This document shows, one piece after another, positions 16,386-28,618 of a stretch of DNA of 64,000 nucleotides. How positions within the stretch are numbered: the first letter of the stretch is position 1; each line of letters begins with the position of its first letter. Made by a program: the position numbers and the translations under genes. The DNA is from Prinia subflava (taxonomy: Eukaryota > Chordata > Aves > Passeriformes > Cisticolidae). The stretch spans positions 6,014,001-6,078,000 of the forward strand of contig NC_086266.1 in the NCBI RefSeq assembly GCF_021018805.1. The letters are read 5' to 3'. A model generated the notes under the pieces. It was not told the origin of the DNA. It did no database searches and saw nothing but the letters and a program-made list of their open reading frames with translations.

Positions 16386-19192
16386 TTATTTATAAGCACA
16401 TGTTCAGTTATTTTTCTTATTTTACCCTCTGTTGTTCTGGAGTGCTTGGAAATTGTCATCCCCGATCACCGCTGTCAAAGCTCTGCTTGATGTAACTTAA
16501 ACACCAAAACTCTCTGAAACGCCAAATTATTATTTCAGGGGTCTTGACACACAACAAAGTGTGTCAAGGCACTCACAGCTGAAATCCCATAGAGTCAATG
16601 GCTCAATCTTGACCCTGTAGAGCAACATCCTTTAAATCTGAATCTTCAAAAGAGCTGAGAGCTCATCAAAGAGTTGTCCTGTATCAGGCCATCGAGTTAA
16701 GTTCCTCCCACATAATACTACGAGCTAATGAGCAATGGGGACTTGGCAGAGTTTCACCACATAACATTTGTTTCCTTTGGAGATTTATTTTTATAGGGAC
16801 CACACACATCTGAAAGTCTTTTAAATACCAGTGCTGGAGAGGCAAAGTCAGCCCAGCCGCCAGGGAGAGCAGGGTGGAGGGTGACCCCCAGAGCTGCCCC
16901 TCTGCAAGCCTCGGGAACATCTGCAGGGGCTGCTCAGACCTTGAGGCTGAAGGAGTGAACCCTTCACTGAACCACTGGAGCCTCCAGGGAGGAGCAGGGA
17001 CAAAGTTTTCAGGGTGAGGAAGGAGGAGAGGGTGAAAGAACCTCTGGGCTCTGAGGCCAGCTGGGTGTGGGAGTCCCCACGTGTGCCCAGCAGTGTCCCC
17101 TGGGTGGGACCTGCCACTCCTCCACACCCCACAGCCTGTGCTGAGCCAGGGCATGGCAGCCCCACAGCCCTGGCAGATGCCCTCAGTCTCAGCAGGTGAC
17201 TTTAGCTTTGGTATTTCTGAAATCTGGGAGCCAATCTCTGCATCCTCTGAGGGACCATCAGGAGGCAGGCTGAGAGTGGAAAGGCCATTTTCTGTGCCAA
17301 GGATCTGGAAACTGTGCAGCTCAATCAACTCAAGATACTCCAAACACATCCAGATATAACAAAGCATTAAACGCCACAGCAGTCATCCAAAAAAAAAAAA
17401 AAACCTCCTACACTAGATCTCTTCTGGCTCAATCCCCTCTCTTCTACAACAAACCACCACAATTAATAAATCTTTCCCAGCTGAAAACACTCCCTGACAG
17501 CAGGAAGTGAAGCACCCCACCCCAGCACACCCCCTGTGTATTTTGGGTGAACCCTGGCAGCGTTTCCCCTCAAAATCCCAGTGCAGAGCTTACAGAAATC
17601 CATGGCTCTGCCCGCCTCATGCCCTGCCTGTGCCCAGGGGACGTGCAGAACCCCTCTGAGGCTGTCAGTACAACAATTTTTGCTGACCAAGCTATGGATG
17701 GTACATGGTCTGTGAGCCCCAGCCAAGGTCATGACAAATGGAACAATAAAACACCCAAATTCTCCTTTTTTTTTTTTTTTCCATGGTTGTCCATGAGCTG
17801 CATCGTAGTTAGGATATTTGTGACCAAGAATTGAATAACTTCTCGATGATTTCATTTGATACAGTAATTGTAACTGAATACCTGATTGCCAGCCTCTCTC
17901 AAAATGCCTGCTGAGTGTAGTATTGGCTTGAAGGACTTTCCTGATGGAATTCTAAGTGATAGAAAGGAAAATCCCATCAAAGCCACCACGGAGGATCACA
18001 TCACATCCAAGCTGGAAGTGCAAGATGTTTCCTTTCAAACACAGATCCCTTCTGTCACTCTGAAGCAGTGACAGCGAAGTCAGGTGACACTGGGGAAGCA
18101 TTTGTAAAAGACACCCAAACAGCTCATCCTAAAAGCTTAGAAATCCCAACAACAGAGCATTCCAGGAGTTGTTTTCCATGAGATTCCACTCGGTAAATGT
18201 CATCCCAGACCAAGCCCGACAGAGGCTGCAGGATCAGCTGAATCAGTGTGCTAGAAGTAGGGTAGTAGAGCAGGAATTAAGAAGGAGGAGAGCAGGTAAA
18301 GAAAGCTTTTGTGCCTGTTTTACGCTTTTCAGGAGACAGTTCCAATCTGTTTTATCCTAAAAATACAGACAGCACTAATGAATGGTGATTTTTTTCATGG
18401 CAGCAAATATTCCCCAGCTATTTTGCTATTGTTCCTCAGGCACACATATCGTGTACCTACAATAAACTATTGATAATCGGTGCTTTGCATCTGTACTGGC
18501 ATTTAGAGGTAAATACAGCAATGAGAAAACTCATTTAGCTACATCAAAAGAAAAGCTTATCTGCCCGAAGTCTCATGCAAATGAGGAGCCCACTGAAAGA
18601 CCATTGTTTAAACATCAATGAGCTGGGGTCTCTTGTCTGCAGAGCTGCAGTCCCTCACTCCAGAGAGACACAGAATCTCAGCCTGACAGGATGGAGAAAC
18701 AATTAAACACTGAGAGTACAAGGTCAGCACTGGCATCTTCAGCCCCCTTTTCTCCAGCAAGGAGAGCCAGCATTGCAAACCCTGCCTCAAACTAAACCAG
18801 AGCTGGTTTTCTTCTCCCAAAATTCCTGCCAGGCTTTGCAAAGCTGGCTCTGGCACACAGCAGCCAGCAATATCCTCTTGGTTTATATTAGAAGGCACCC
18901 CTGAAGAAGGAAGCAGGTTCCAAACACAACCTGGCATGCAAAGCCCTGACCCAACTGATTCCTAAAACACCTCCTGAAGACCTGCCTAGGTAGAACCCTG
19001 TGAATTTTTAATCTTTAAAGCAAAGGTTACAGTATGGAAACATTGTGGGACACTCTTCCTTCTAAATAGCTTTATTTCAAGTACTGGAACTCCGAGCTGA
19101 ACTTCTGCAGCTCCTGCCCTGCTCCCTCCACGCACACCACAGTTGTGCTGAGAGGTGAGAGATGGCTTCAGGCAGAAGTTCCCCCTGTCCAC

Positions 19193-19634
19193 TGATGCCT
19201 TAAGTTTCAGCTTTTATATTTTCCAGACTCTGTGCTGCATTAGTGTATAACTCTGAACTTCTTATAAAGTGTTAGCAACTTCTCCTCAGAGTTCAGTCAG
19301 ACAAAACAATCCCATTCCAGCCCCACAACCAAGAACACCACTGCAGCTCCAGGCCCAGAAAGTTTAAACAGCAGGGAACTGAGGAGACCAAACTGGGAGG
19401 ATGGGACTTCATTACCTGAAGCTGTAATTGGACATTTAACAATTACCCAATGTGTAAATGGACCAAAATTCATAAAAGTGTGAAAACTTGTGAGCCCTGG
19501 TCCATATCTGGGGTGTAGCCATGGCTGGGCTCTTGTAGTGCCCAAGGTGTGTCCTTGGAAGGCCTTTAAATAAATTCCTACTTTATTTCTTTAACCAGGC
19601 CAGCCTCTGTTCCAGGCAGCCTCTCAGGGCATCA
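19193..19634 (+). mobile_element. Solo LTR, family A, divergent copy
   Basis: It starts TGATGCCT and ends GGGCATCA, the near-perfect inverted ends expected of a retroviral LTR. At 442 bases it is nearly the same length as its relatives at 21567, 22106 and 25869. Shared landmarks in order are TCCAGACTCTGTGCT near the 5' end, GCTGTAATTGGACA, CATAAAAGTGTGA (TATA-like), GGGTGTAGCC, AATAAATTCC (polyadenylation signal) and GGCCAGCC before the end. There is no internal viral gene next to it, so it is a solo LTR. It is the most diverged of the four. Confidence 0.85.
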
Positions 19635-20700
19635 CTACAGTGAGACCATCGAGAGATAAGCACTGAGCATCATCAATGTCCCTGAACAGATCCCTGGAGA
19701 GAAGCATCATCCAGCAGGGAGGCTTTGGCACTCACCTTTTTAGGGAAAAAAAGTCGTTCCCTTTTACCTTGTGAACATCTGCACTTGCTGGAAACTGAGT
19801 CCTTTTTAACATTACAGGGGAGTAGGAGATGATTGTAGGAGCTACTGGACAAGGAGCCAACACCAGAGACTCCACAGAGATGATTCTGATGCTATTTTAT
19901 CTTCGGGTTATGCAGGTTCTGCTCATTAGGAAACCCTCCCAGGGGGCACACACTACTCACATATTATTTGATGAAATTCCCAGCCTGGAAAACTTTGTGA
20001 ACCACACAATAACTGAACAGGGGAATGGGAACCATATCAGAACACCAGGATTGGTATCCCAAAGTTCAGATGAAGAGCCAGGTCAAGAAGAAACTCCTGG
20101 TCTCATCTGAAGGTGCTGTTGACCACATTTGTGATTCCATGAGCTCCCCTAAGGGTTACCCAACACCAGCAATGTAAACACTCACATTCAGCAAGGACAG
20201 CAGGTGCTCAGGACAAAAAAAAAGCAGATTTCCAGTTAAAATCCATTCTGAGCAGTTACCAGTCACCACAGAGCTGGAGCCAAGGAGCAGCTCCTTGCAA
20301 GTCAGGTCTCCTGTGGCCCCAAACTCCAGGGAAACAAGCCCTAGAACCACTGATTGTGGAGTGTGTACATGGGACCTAAACTCACCCAGTGCAACTTTGA
20401 GCACCGTCCCTACATGGGAAGGATGGGGCAAGTGGCTCAAGCCAGAAAATCAACTGATGAAATGCTGTAGTAGTGAAAAAAAAAAAATAAAAAAGAAAAA
20501 AGAGATGAGTTTCAGTCCTGGCTAGCTGCAAGAAAACTGTATCAGCAGCAGCCTGACTTTACCAAGGGCCCTGTGGGCTGTAACCACAGTCATCTCTTTC
20601 ATTAGAGCAGCAAAGGCAGGGTCTCTCCTGCAGCAACAGGCCTCAGCTGTGTGCACATTAAATCCCAGCAGAATGTGCCCATACCACCTTTGTACCACTG

Positions 20701-20927
20701 GATAATATATATTAATATATATTATATAAAATATATATCATATATATTCACATAATATTATAATATATTTCTAATATATTTCTAACCTATTTCTATGTAT
20801 GTTTATATTTATATTTATATTTATATTTATATTTATATTTATATTTATATTTATATTTATATTTATATTTATATTTATATTTTAATATACATATATTTAA
20901 ATATATATATATATTATTATATAATTG
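20701..20927. repeat. AT microsatellite with (TATATT)n core
   Basis: TATATT hexamers run without interruption from about 20802 to 20885, flanked on both sides by irregular TA-rich sequence. Its translation is a Tyr/Ile repeat and not a protein. Slippage-prone and probably variable in length. Confidence 0.95.
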
Positions 20928-21566
20928 CTACAGCCACTCCTTTTGCCCCCCTCCTGCTTTACTCTGACTTCCAGAGGAAGGCAGCTCAGCTGCCTGCAGC
21001 CCCCTGCAGAAACGGGGTGAGCCACAAACACTGACAGCTCATTGTTCTGCTCTTTGGATCCATGAAATGCTTTGCTGCTCCGAGCCCAAGTTTTACTCTG
21101 TTTCCAATTAGAAACCCAAACTGCCTGTTGGATTAGGTGACTTTCACTCTCTAGGCAACCCAGAAAATATTTTCAGCTTGCTCCTTCTGTTTCTGGCCCC
21201 TGGAAGCGCAGGGACCCTCTGCCCAGCACACCCCGGTCAGCCGCAGGCCCACCCAGCATGAACAGCCCATGGCCACCAGGGCTCCGCTGTGGCCACCCTG
21301 CAGCCTCAGCTCTGCTGACCAGCCCAGATCTGCAGTCTGTGGGCTCAGGCTGTGGCCACAACCCTGGCAGAGGGGTATGAAAGGCAGGGCTTGTCTCGCA
21401 GCCCACACAGGACCAGCCATCTCCGGGCTGGTCAAGCCAGAGACTCTTTCATTTTCTTCTTTAAGGCCCTCTTCCCTCTCTTCAATGTATGACATCAATT
21501 CCACACCTCCTTCCTTGCATCTTCCATGGAGAGAGGGCCTGCAGGGAGGTCTCGTTGTGCTCCCTG

Positions 21567-22005
21567 TGATGCCTTCAGTTTTATATTTGCTGTATTTCAG
21601 ACTCTGTGCTACCCAGGGTGCAGCTCTGAGCTCACACTCAGGGTCACTCAGCCCTGCACAGAGTAGGGACACAAAATAAATCCTTCTTCTGCTGCACACC
21701 AAGGACAACTTTCAGGCCCAAAAGCACAAACAAGGGTGGGCTGGAGGGAGGAACAAGAAGGATGGGATCTCACAGCCAGAAGCTGTAATTGGACAATTAA
21801 AACCCAGTATGCAAATGAACCAAAACTTATAAAAATGTGAGACCTCGTGACCATTTTCTCCATTTTGTGACCATTTTGTGACCACCTTGGGTGTAGCCCT
21901 GGCCAGGCTCTTGTCCTGCCCAAGGTGTATCCTAGAAGCCTTTCAATAAATCCCTGCTTTATTCTCTGGCTCTGTCCAGGCTCTGTTCCAGGTCTGCCTT
22001 GTCCA
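21567..22005 (+). mobile_element. Solo LTR, family A, copy 1 of tail-to-tail pair
   Basis: It starts TGATGCCTTCAGTTTTATAT and carries the family landmarks: GACTCTGTGCTACCCAGGG, CAAATGAACCAAAACTTATAAAAATG in two parts (octamer-like and TATA box), GGGTGTAGCCCTGGCCAGG, and CAATAAATCCC as polyadenylation signal. The last ~30 bases diverge from the family, so the right end is approximate. It faces the minus-strand copy at 22106-22548 with only about 100 bases between them. No viral coding sequence remains. Confidence 0.85.
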
Positions 22006-22105
22006 ATTCCAGCTGTCACACAGACTGACTGTCCCACATGGAACACAGAGCCGTGCCAGGCGACAGCGGTGCCACCCCGTGGTGACACCGAGCAGCGGGA
22101 CAGGG

Positions 22106-22548
22106 CCATGCCTGGGGAGGGCTGGCCTGGGACAGAGACTGAGCAGAGACAGAGAATAAAGCAGGGATTTATTGAAAGGCCTTTAGGATACACCTTGTGC
22201 AGGACAAGAGCCTGGCCAGGGCTACACCCAAGGTGGACCCAAAATGGTCACAAAATGGACAAACGGTCATGAGGTCTCCCACTTTTCTAAGCTTTGGTCC
22301 ATTTGCATATTGGGGTTTAATTGTCCAATTCCAGCTCCAGGCTGTGAGGTCCCATCCTTCTTGTTCCTCCCTCCAGCCACCCTTGTTTGTGCTTTTGGGC
22401 TGAAAGTTGTCCTTGGTGTGCAGCAGGAGAAGGATTTGTTTTGTGTCCCTGCTGTGTGCAGAGCTGAGTGACCCTGAGTGTGAGCTCAGAGCTGCACCCT
22501 GGGCAGCACAGGGGCTGAAATACAGGAAATATAAAACTGGAGGCATCA
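22106..22548 (-). mobile_element. Solo LTR, family A, copy 2 of tail-to-tail pair
   Basis: It is the reverse complement of the copies at 21567 and 25869. On the minus strand it starts TGATGCCTCCAG at 22548 and ends near 22106 with AGGCATGG, a mutated AGGCATCA. All landmarks are present in reverse. It closely resembles the copy at 25869, so both are probably younger than the 19193 copy. With copy 1 it forms a large inverted repeat. Confidence 0.87.
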
Positions 22549-22690
22549 TTCCCCCCTTTAGAGGCTTGCAGAGCCTGTGAGAGCTGTGAGGGCTGGCAGC
22601 CACTGCTGCTCACACAGCACTGCTGGGTCCCTGCACACGAGGACAAGGACACGGTGGGGACAAGCACACACCAACACCACCAGTGCTGGC

Positions 22691-22803
22691 AGCAGCAGCT
22701 CTGGGTATTCAAAAATGTGAAAAAAAACCACTGCACAACCAGCAGCAGCTCTGGGATAATGTATTTAAAAATGTGAAATAAAAACCCCCAGCAACTGCAC
22801 AAC
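22691..22803. repeat. ~50 bp imperfect tandem duplication
   Basis: Two units begin AGCAGCAGCTCTGGG at 22691 and 22741 and continue through AAAATGTGAAA to CTGCACAAC. The second unit has a small insertion. Confidence 0.85.
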
Positions 22804-25800
22804 ACCAGGAGTAGGCAGAAGAGAGCAGTGGGAATACGTGAGAAGAAGTGAAGCTGAGCCCATGAAGAAGGGAGGGCAGGGGGAAGGTATTTCATTATGA
22901 TTTTATTTCTCACTGCCCTGCTCTGGTTTGATTTGTAATAAATTAATTTCCCCGAGACGAATCTGTTTTGCCTGTGACAGTAATTGCTGAGTGATCTCCC
23001 TGGCCTTATCTCGAACCACGAGCCTTTCATCACATCTTTCTCCCCCCGTTCAGCTTCTCTCAAATCACTCACAGTGGTTACTCAGGCCTGGACTGCCTGA
23101 CAGGGTCAGAAACAGAATAGCCCTCGCTTAGGCTGTGCTAGTTTATAATTTGAGATATTTCAGGGAGAAAACACCTCCATAGATGGAGTTTTAACTTAGT
23201 CAATATTGCACTGAAACAGCTGCAATGCGCCTTGTGGGAATGGGGTCAGACCAGGTGAAGACACTGGAATAAAACCAGTTATGGGACATTTTTCCTTTTG
23301 TCCCCGTTGTGCGGGTGTCCCCTGTGGTGCCCCGGCCCGCAGCAGTTAAATGCGGTGCCAGCAGATGGCAATCCAAGAAGGGTTTGCGTTCCCAGCAGCT
23401 GCCACAGCCACCGGGACCCTGCTGTCCCTGCCTCAGGGCCAGGACAGTTCTGTACCACGGCAGCCCAGCCTCGGAAGGAGCTCAGAGCCTGAAGAGAACA
23501 CCTGGGTGGATCAGACTCAGCCAGCCCCTCTGCAGTGCAGACACCTTCGTGGTATTCCCCAAAACACCCATTTCAGTAACGGGGATTTAACTTGTTCCGT
23601 GGAATCCTGACCATTTCAGTAGCCTGTAACTCATTCCATGCAATTCTTGCTGGCTTCTCAGTGCTGGCCCCTGGGGAGTTCACCCCTGTCCATGTGGTCC
23701 CTGATCACTGGGATTCAGCAGTGTCACAGTGCCCCTCTTCTCTCCCACCACTGCAGGTTGGATGCAGGTGGTTTCCTTTGAGCAGTGCTGTCCAAAGCAG
23801 AGCATTGAACTCCCACACTTTGGCATTTCAGGCAGCAAAATAAATCCACATGCACTCAGCCCATCTTCTCAAGTCCCCGTGCCCAGGAATTCATTCTCCT
23901 CACAAAGAGCTCCTACTTTATGCAGTGAATTGCAGTCATTTGCTGTTCACATTTCCCTCTTCCTCCAACAACCTCTGATTAGGGTTTGGATGCAGAAACA
24001 CTTTCAGGATGGCTTTCAGCAGAGTCCTCCAGGATTTTCAGAGGCTGTCAGGAGCAGCCCTGATGTTCCCTGCAGATTTGCTGTGCTGCCTCTTTTGAAG
24101 GAGCAATTCTCGCCCACAGCCACAGGACTGGGGTGCCCAGGGACACAGCAGGACCCCAAGGACTGAAGCCAGAGCAGGAATTCAGACAAGCCACAGCCCA
24201 CATGCCTTTCCCTCACATTTCTGTCAATGGCTCAGCTCTGTGCTGAGGAAGAGCCCACCCCAAGGTGCCTGTCTGGTGACTGTGTCTCACCTGGCTTACA
24301 TGAGAGGTATCTGCTCAGATTAGAGTCCAGACTATGCTTAAACCTGTGCTTCTACAGCTACAAAGTGGAGATTTTAGATCTGAAATGCAGAAGACTGCTC
24401 AGGCTTCCCAGCACCTGAGCAAACCCTAAACCAAGGCACATCTTCACCAGCGTGAGAAGAGAGGAACTATTGACCATCCCTCCACAGGGCAAAGTAACCA
24501 TTAAAGCAAACACCTCTGGAAGGACTTGCAGTGACCATTTGGAGTCATTAGAGGGGATATGAGTGATCTGTCTGGTGAGGGATGAGATTACAGCAACATC
24601 CAGCTAATTAATAGACAGGAGGTCCCATCCACTGAGCTGGTGCCTTTAATTAGACTCCGAGTTGCTGTGCTGCAGGGCTGCTCTCCAACCCCTCACCCAG
24701 GACAGAGATTAGCAGCAGTTTTATGCTAATTTATGTTGGCTGAAAAGCTGGTGGTTTTAGGAGACATTTAGATTTCAGGGAGGAACTACTTATTAATATT
24801 CATCTCAGCTCCTATAAATACATTTCTAATCCACTGCAGGATTTAGAAGGCTGTGGATGGCAGCTGTGTCACTGCACATGTTGGATTTGCTGCAGAGCAG
24901 GGGTCGTGCTGGGTCAGGGGGTGTTGGAGCATGGCTGTGACAGGGTGGGCACAGCTCACAGCTGGGGGATGTTGTAGGTGGCATTTCTGTGTTTGTGCCA
25001 CAGTGACAGGAGCTGGGCAAGTCCCAGGACCAGCACACGCAGTCTCTTGGGCTTTTCCTAATTCTGGCTTCTCAAACTAACTTCAAGTTACAGAGGAGGT
25101 AGAGCTCAGCTTTATCTTATGATTCTTCAGGGGCTCTCTGAGCCTCTCCTTTGCATAGCAATTGTTCTCTCTCTTGCATTTCCCAAACATCTTCCTACAT
25201 CCCTCTGCCCCAGAGGAATGGGGAGCTCAAACCCAAATTGTACTTGCTAATATGAAGCAATCACTCATCACACTTTCAACTTTGCTACTCCCAGTCCCAA
25301 CTCCTCTCTCCAGCTTAGCCATGATCCAGCTGGATATGGGCATCCCACAAAGTGGCACCATTTTCCAGGCTCTGTGCACACACATCCCCATGCACTCACC
25401 TTTCCACATGCCCCCATTCCCTTTCCCATCAATGAGAACTGGTTCCAGGATAACTTCTTTGCTGTGGCAAAAACCATATTGTGGTTTGAGCCACAGCAGG
25501 AGAAAAGTGTTCCTTGGTTTGGCTGCCCCCTGTAGAATCTCTGGTGCTGCAAAGTCTCCAGAAAGTACAATGGGAGCCATAAGCAAAATCACAACATACA
25601 AGATCTAAAGCCCTGAATCCACATTTCTAGAGCACTGAAACAAAGAACACAATGTGAGTGGAGCAGGGCCATTCCAAACAGCCACCAGCAGGATAATCAG
25701 AAGCTGGGAGAGGTTGCAACACAGCTGCCAAAAGAGCTTTTGGTTCCTTTATGTTCACCACGCCAGCTGGGAAAAACCACAAACCATGGGGTGGGTAAAA

Positions 25801-25868
25801 CCAAGACTAACCAGCCCTAAAGTGACAGTCATCACCAGACCAACAGCTCCAATAAGAAGAGGTGCTAC
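22804..25868. other. Intergenic sequence between family A LTRs
   Basis: No retroviral gag, pol or env frame, no RNA gene and no recognised protein is visible. Open frames reach 251 codons (22317-23072, minus strand), but that frame mostly reads through an LTR and simple repeats. I see nothing else to annotate. Confidence 0.6.
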
Positions 25869-26312
25869 TGATTCCTTAAGCTTTATCTTTCCTGTATTTC
25901 AGACTCTGTGCTACCCAGGGTGCAGCTCTGAGCTCACACTCAGGGTCACTCAGCTCTGCACACAGCAGGGACACAAAACAAATCCTTCTCCTGCTGCACA
26001 CCAGGGACAACTTTCAGCCCAAAAGCACAAACAAGGGTGGGCTGGAGGGAGGAACAAGAAGGATGGGACCTCACAACCTGCAGCTGGAATTCGACAATTA
26101 AACCCCAATATGCAAATGAACCAAAGCTTAGAAAAGTGTGAGACCTCATGACTGTTTGTCCATTTTGTGACCATTTTGGGTCCACCTTGGGTGTAGCCCT
26201 GGCCAGGCTCCTGTCCTGCCCAAGGTGCATCCTAGAGGCCTTTCAGTAAATCCCTACTTTATTCTCTGTCTCTGCCCAGTCTCTGTCCCAGGCCAGCCTT
26301 CCCAAGGCATCA
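25869..26312 (+). mobile_element. Solo LTR, family A, well-preserved copy
   Basis: 444 bases from TGATTCCTTAAG to CAAGGCATCA. It contains TGCTACCCAGGGTGCAGC, GAACAAGAAGGATGGGACC, the octamer-like TATGCAAATG, GGGTGTAGCCCTGGCCAGG and CAGTAAATCCC, a one-base variant of the polyadenylation signal. No clear target-site duplication was found by eye (flanks GCTAC and CCACC). No internal retroviral sequence is attached. Confidence 0.87.
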
Positions 26313-26384
26313 CCACCACACCTTTTTTAGACACCATTCAGCTCCTGCCTCAGCCAGGAAGCCCCGGAGCAGATTCAGACGATG

Positions 26385-26620
26385 CTAAACAAAAACGTCC
26401 AACGCGGCGCCGAACGCGTCCCTCGGGAGGGAGGCAGCAGCTCCTCCTCGTGCAACCACCCCCTGAAGTGAAGGGTGTTGGATTTGTGTCTGGAATAACG
26501 AGCTGGCTGCCTGAGCCCCTGGCAGGAGCAGCAAGTGGCACCATCTGGAGTGTGAGGTGGCCCCGTGCCAGCAGCGCTCCGGTGCCGCGGAGGGCTCGGA
26601 GCACGGGTGACTCCACAGCC
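26385..26620. other. Short CpG-rich island outside any recognised gene
   Basis: CpG is locally frequent (for example ACGCGGCGCCGAACGCG, and CGGTGCCGCGG further right), in contrast to the CpG-poor surroundings. It starts about 70 bases after the LTR that ends at 26312. Open frames of ~100-150 codons on both strands match nothing I recognise. Confidence 0.55.
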
Positions 26621-27127
26621 TGGAGAGAAGGGAGAGCAAGGAACAAACCGAGGGAGAACTACCCTGAAAGAGCCTGGAATTGATGTTTCACTGAGAGCAG
26701 GCACAGTTGGAAACTGTAGGAAATATTATTTCCAGTCTGTTTGCTGACATGAAGAAAGGAGAGGGGGAAAAGAGGAAGAAAAAAGCCACTGAGGAAAGTT
26801 CTTACCCCCACTGAACTGAGTCAGGAAACCCCCCAGCAGTGAAAACACCAGATGTGAACAACAAAATGACAGCAGGGACATCACAACACACAGTTCTGTG
26901 CCACGTTTGCAGAAACAAAAATTAGCTCCCTTGCTGAGGGAGTGCAGGATCTGTAAAGCCTAGCACACAGACCTCTGTAGGACTGCCTGGCATCTTTGGC
27001 ACAAGCCATCACAGTCCTCCCTCACCTTATTCTGATCCTACAACACAAAAAGCCCTCTAGAGAAACCAGGCCTTTTGCACAGTCCAAAGCACTTTTTTCC
27101 TTTTCAGGTTAAAAATCCAGTACTATG

Positions 27128-27192
27128 GTGGTATTCAGTGAAAGGCTGGACTTGATGAATGTGAAGGTCTTTTCCAACTTCAGTGATTCTTA
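27128..27192 (+). mobile_element. CR1 LINE 3'-end fragment
   Basis: It reads in the sense direction as a CR1 3' end: GGACTTGATGAATGTGAAGG then TCTTTTCCAACTTCAGTGATTCT, short of the terminal ATTCTATG repeat. About 65 bases. Confidence 0.8.
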
Positions 27193-28558
27193 AACAAAGG
27201 CCAGGTTTGACCATTCAGAGTACTTTAAATAAAAGGGGTGATTTCCTTGTTCTTTTCCTAGTGCTTGCTGATATTGGTAAGGTGTGATAGAGAAATTGTA
27301 ACACTTTAATATTATGTAAGCTTTGTAGTACCCTGCTGTACAAGGTGTTTATTTCTCTCTTCAGTCATTATGGGCTCTCAAAGTCTGAGCCCTTTGTGTT
27401 GCAAGGTGTTACAGGCAAAATCTGAATGGAGAATCCAGGAAAGCTGGGTTTGCCTCCTGTCGGTGTGAGGATATCAATCATTCTGTGGTACTCTCCTCTT
27501 CAAAAGCCAAGGCTTGTAATGGATGCTGCCCCCATTTCTCCTTCCTGATTCCCTCAGGCTCCCTAAAGAAAATTGTTCCCCTGCTGAAGCCACAGGTGAG
27601 GGCTGTGCCTGCAGAGAGCTAAAGCAGCAGTGCTGTGCTGCAGGGCTGGGCTCCCCTGCTCTGGAGCAGGGCACAACAAAGCCTTCCCTGGAAATGATAG
27701 GCAAGGTGAATTTTCAGGTCAAACACAACAAAGAGTTTTGCCTTTCCCCCAAGATTCAAATGTGCTCCTTTGGGCTGATTCTATGGGGAAATGCATCACC
27801 AGATGGTCAGGAGGCCAGCAGCTAACACTGGCTTAGCCAGCCACAAACCAGAAGCTAGATCAAATCAGGGTTCATCTGGTTTTGTTGGTGAGGGACAAAG
27901 CATGACAGCTGCTAGAAAATCTGAGCAGTAAGGCTGGGGCTGGAGCTCACCTTTGGGCTGCTTGTCAGCCCCAGGTGGGTGGTGGTTGCCCATCCTGTAA
28001 AGTTTTGGCAGTGCTGATGTTGCAGCAGGACCCTTTAATGTCAGCCACAGCTTTTGGGGATTTGATTTTCAGTTGCCCCTTTCTGCTGGAGTCCCAGTGA
28101 ACCTGCACTGTGAGCTCCAAGCAGTTCCTATCCCAGCCTGTTCCCTGCTTGGCTTTGTTCTCCATCCCTCTCTCACTGCCATCCTCAGCCACTGCTGCCA
28201 TTGCTTGCATCTCCTGGGTTTTAACTGGCTGCCCATTACTTATCAGAGATATTAATTACAGTGATTATTGCTTTTATCTCGGCAGTCCCAGAGAGGTTTG
28301 GGGATTTAAGGCTGGGGAATGCAGTTTGATACCACCTGCCCTGGGGGAAGGATGCAGAGCCCAGGACCATTACACCACTCTGATTTCTAATGGAAAAAAC
28401 ATTCCAGCTTCATCCACAAACAGCAGCAACAGAAAGCATTTCCATGGGCACCCTCCCTGTGGATGCTGCATCCCTCTGGAGCAGTTGGACTGGGATGCAG
28501 TGGGAAAATGTCTGCTGGCACTTACAGAGCTCCTCCAGCTGCCAGGGGGAAGGCTGTG

Positions 28559-28618
28559 CTCTCCAGGCCAAACCTGGATGCTGCTGGTCCTCAAAAGGGT
28601 GTTTGTCAAAGAGGCTGT
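28559..28618. repeat. 60 bp repeat unit, separated copy
   Basis: It starts CTCTCCAGGCCAAACCTGG and ends in AAAGAGGCTGTG, matching the tandem pair at 28966-29085, which lies about 350 bases to the right. Confidence 0.85.

Larger units (their letters stand above)
13442..19192. other. Intergenic or DCX-upstream sequence without a recognised gene
   Basis: It holds an A-rich tract at 13769-13827, a degraded CR1 piece at 16317-16385, a perfect 10 bp hairpin at 16543-16568, A and T runs near 17390 and 17767, and an AT-rich unique block at 18361-18610. None of the open frames of 60-227 codons resembles a protein family I recognise. Additional DCX 5' exons could lie here unseen. Confidence 0.5.

Noticed and set aside
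20795..21034. Tyr/Ile repeat protein
   Set aside because: Translation of the (TATATT)n microsatellite.
22317..23072. 251-codon minus-strand frame considered as a retroviral gene remnant
   Set aside because: Its 3' half reads through the family A LTR; there is no gag, pol or env motif such as a zinc knuckle, protease DTG or reverse transcriptase YxDD.
21567..26312. A full-length provirus between family A LTRs in the same orientation (21567 and 25869)
   Set aside because: The interval holds an oppositely oriented LTR and no coding remnants; the copies look like independent solo LTRs.
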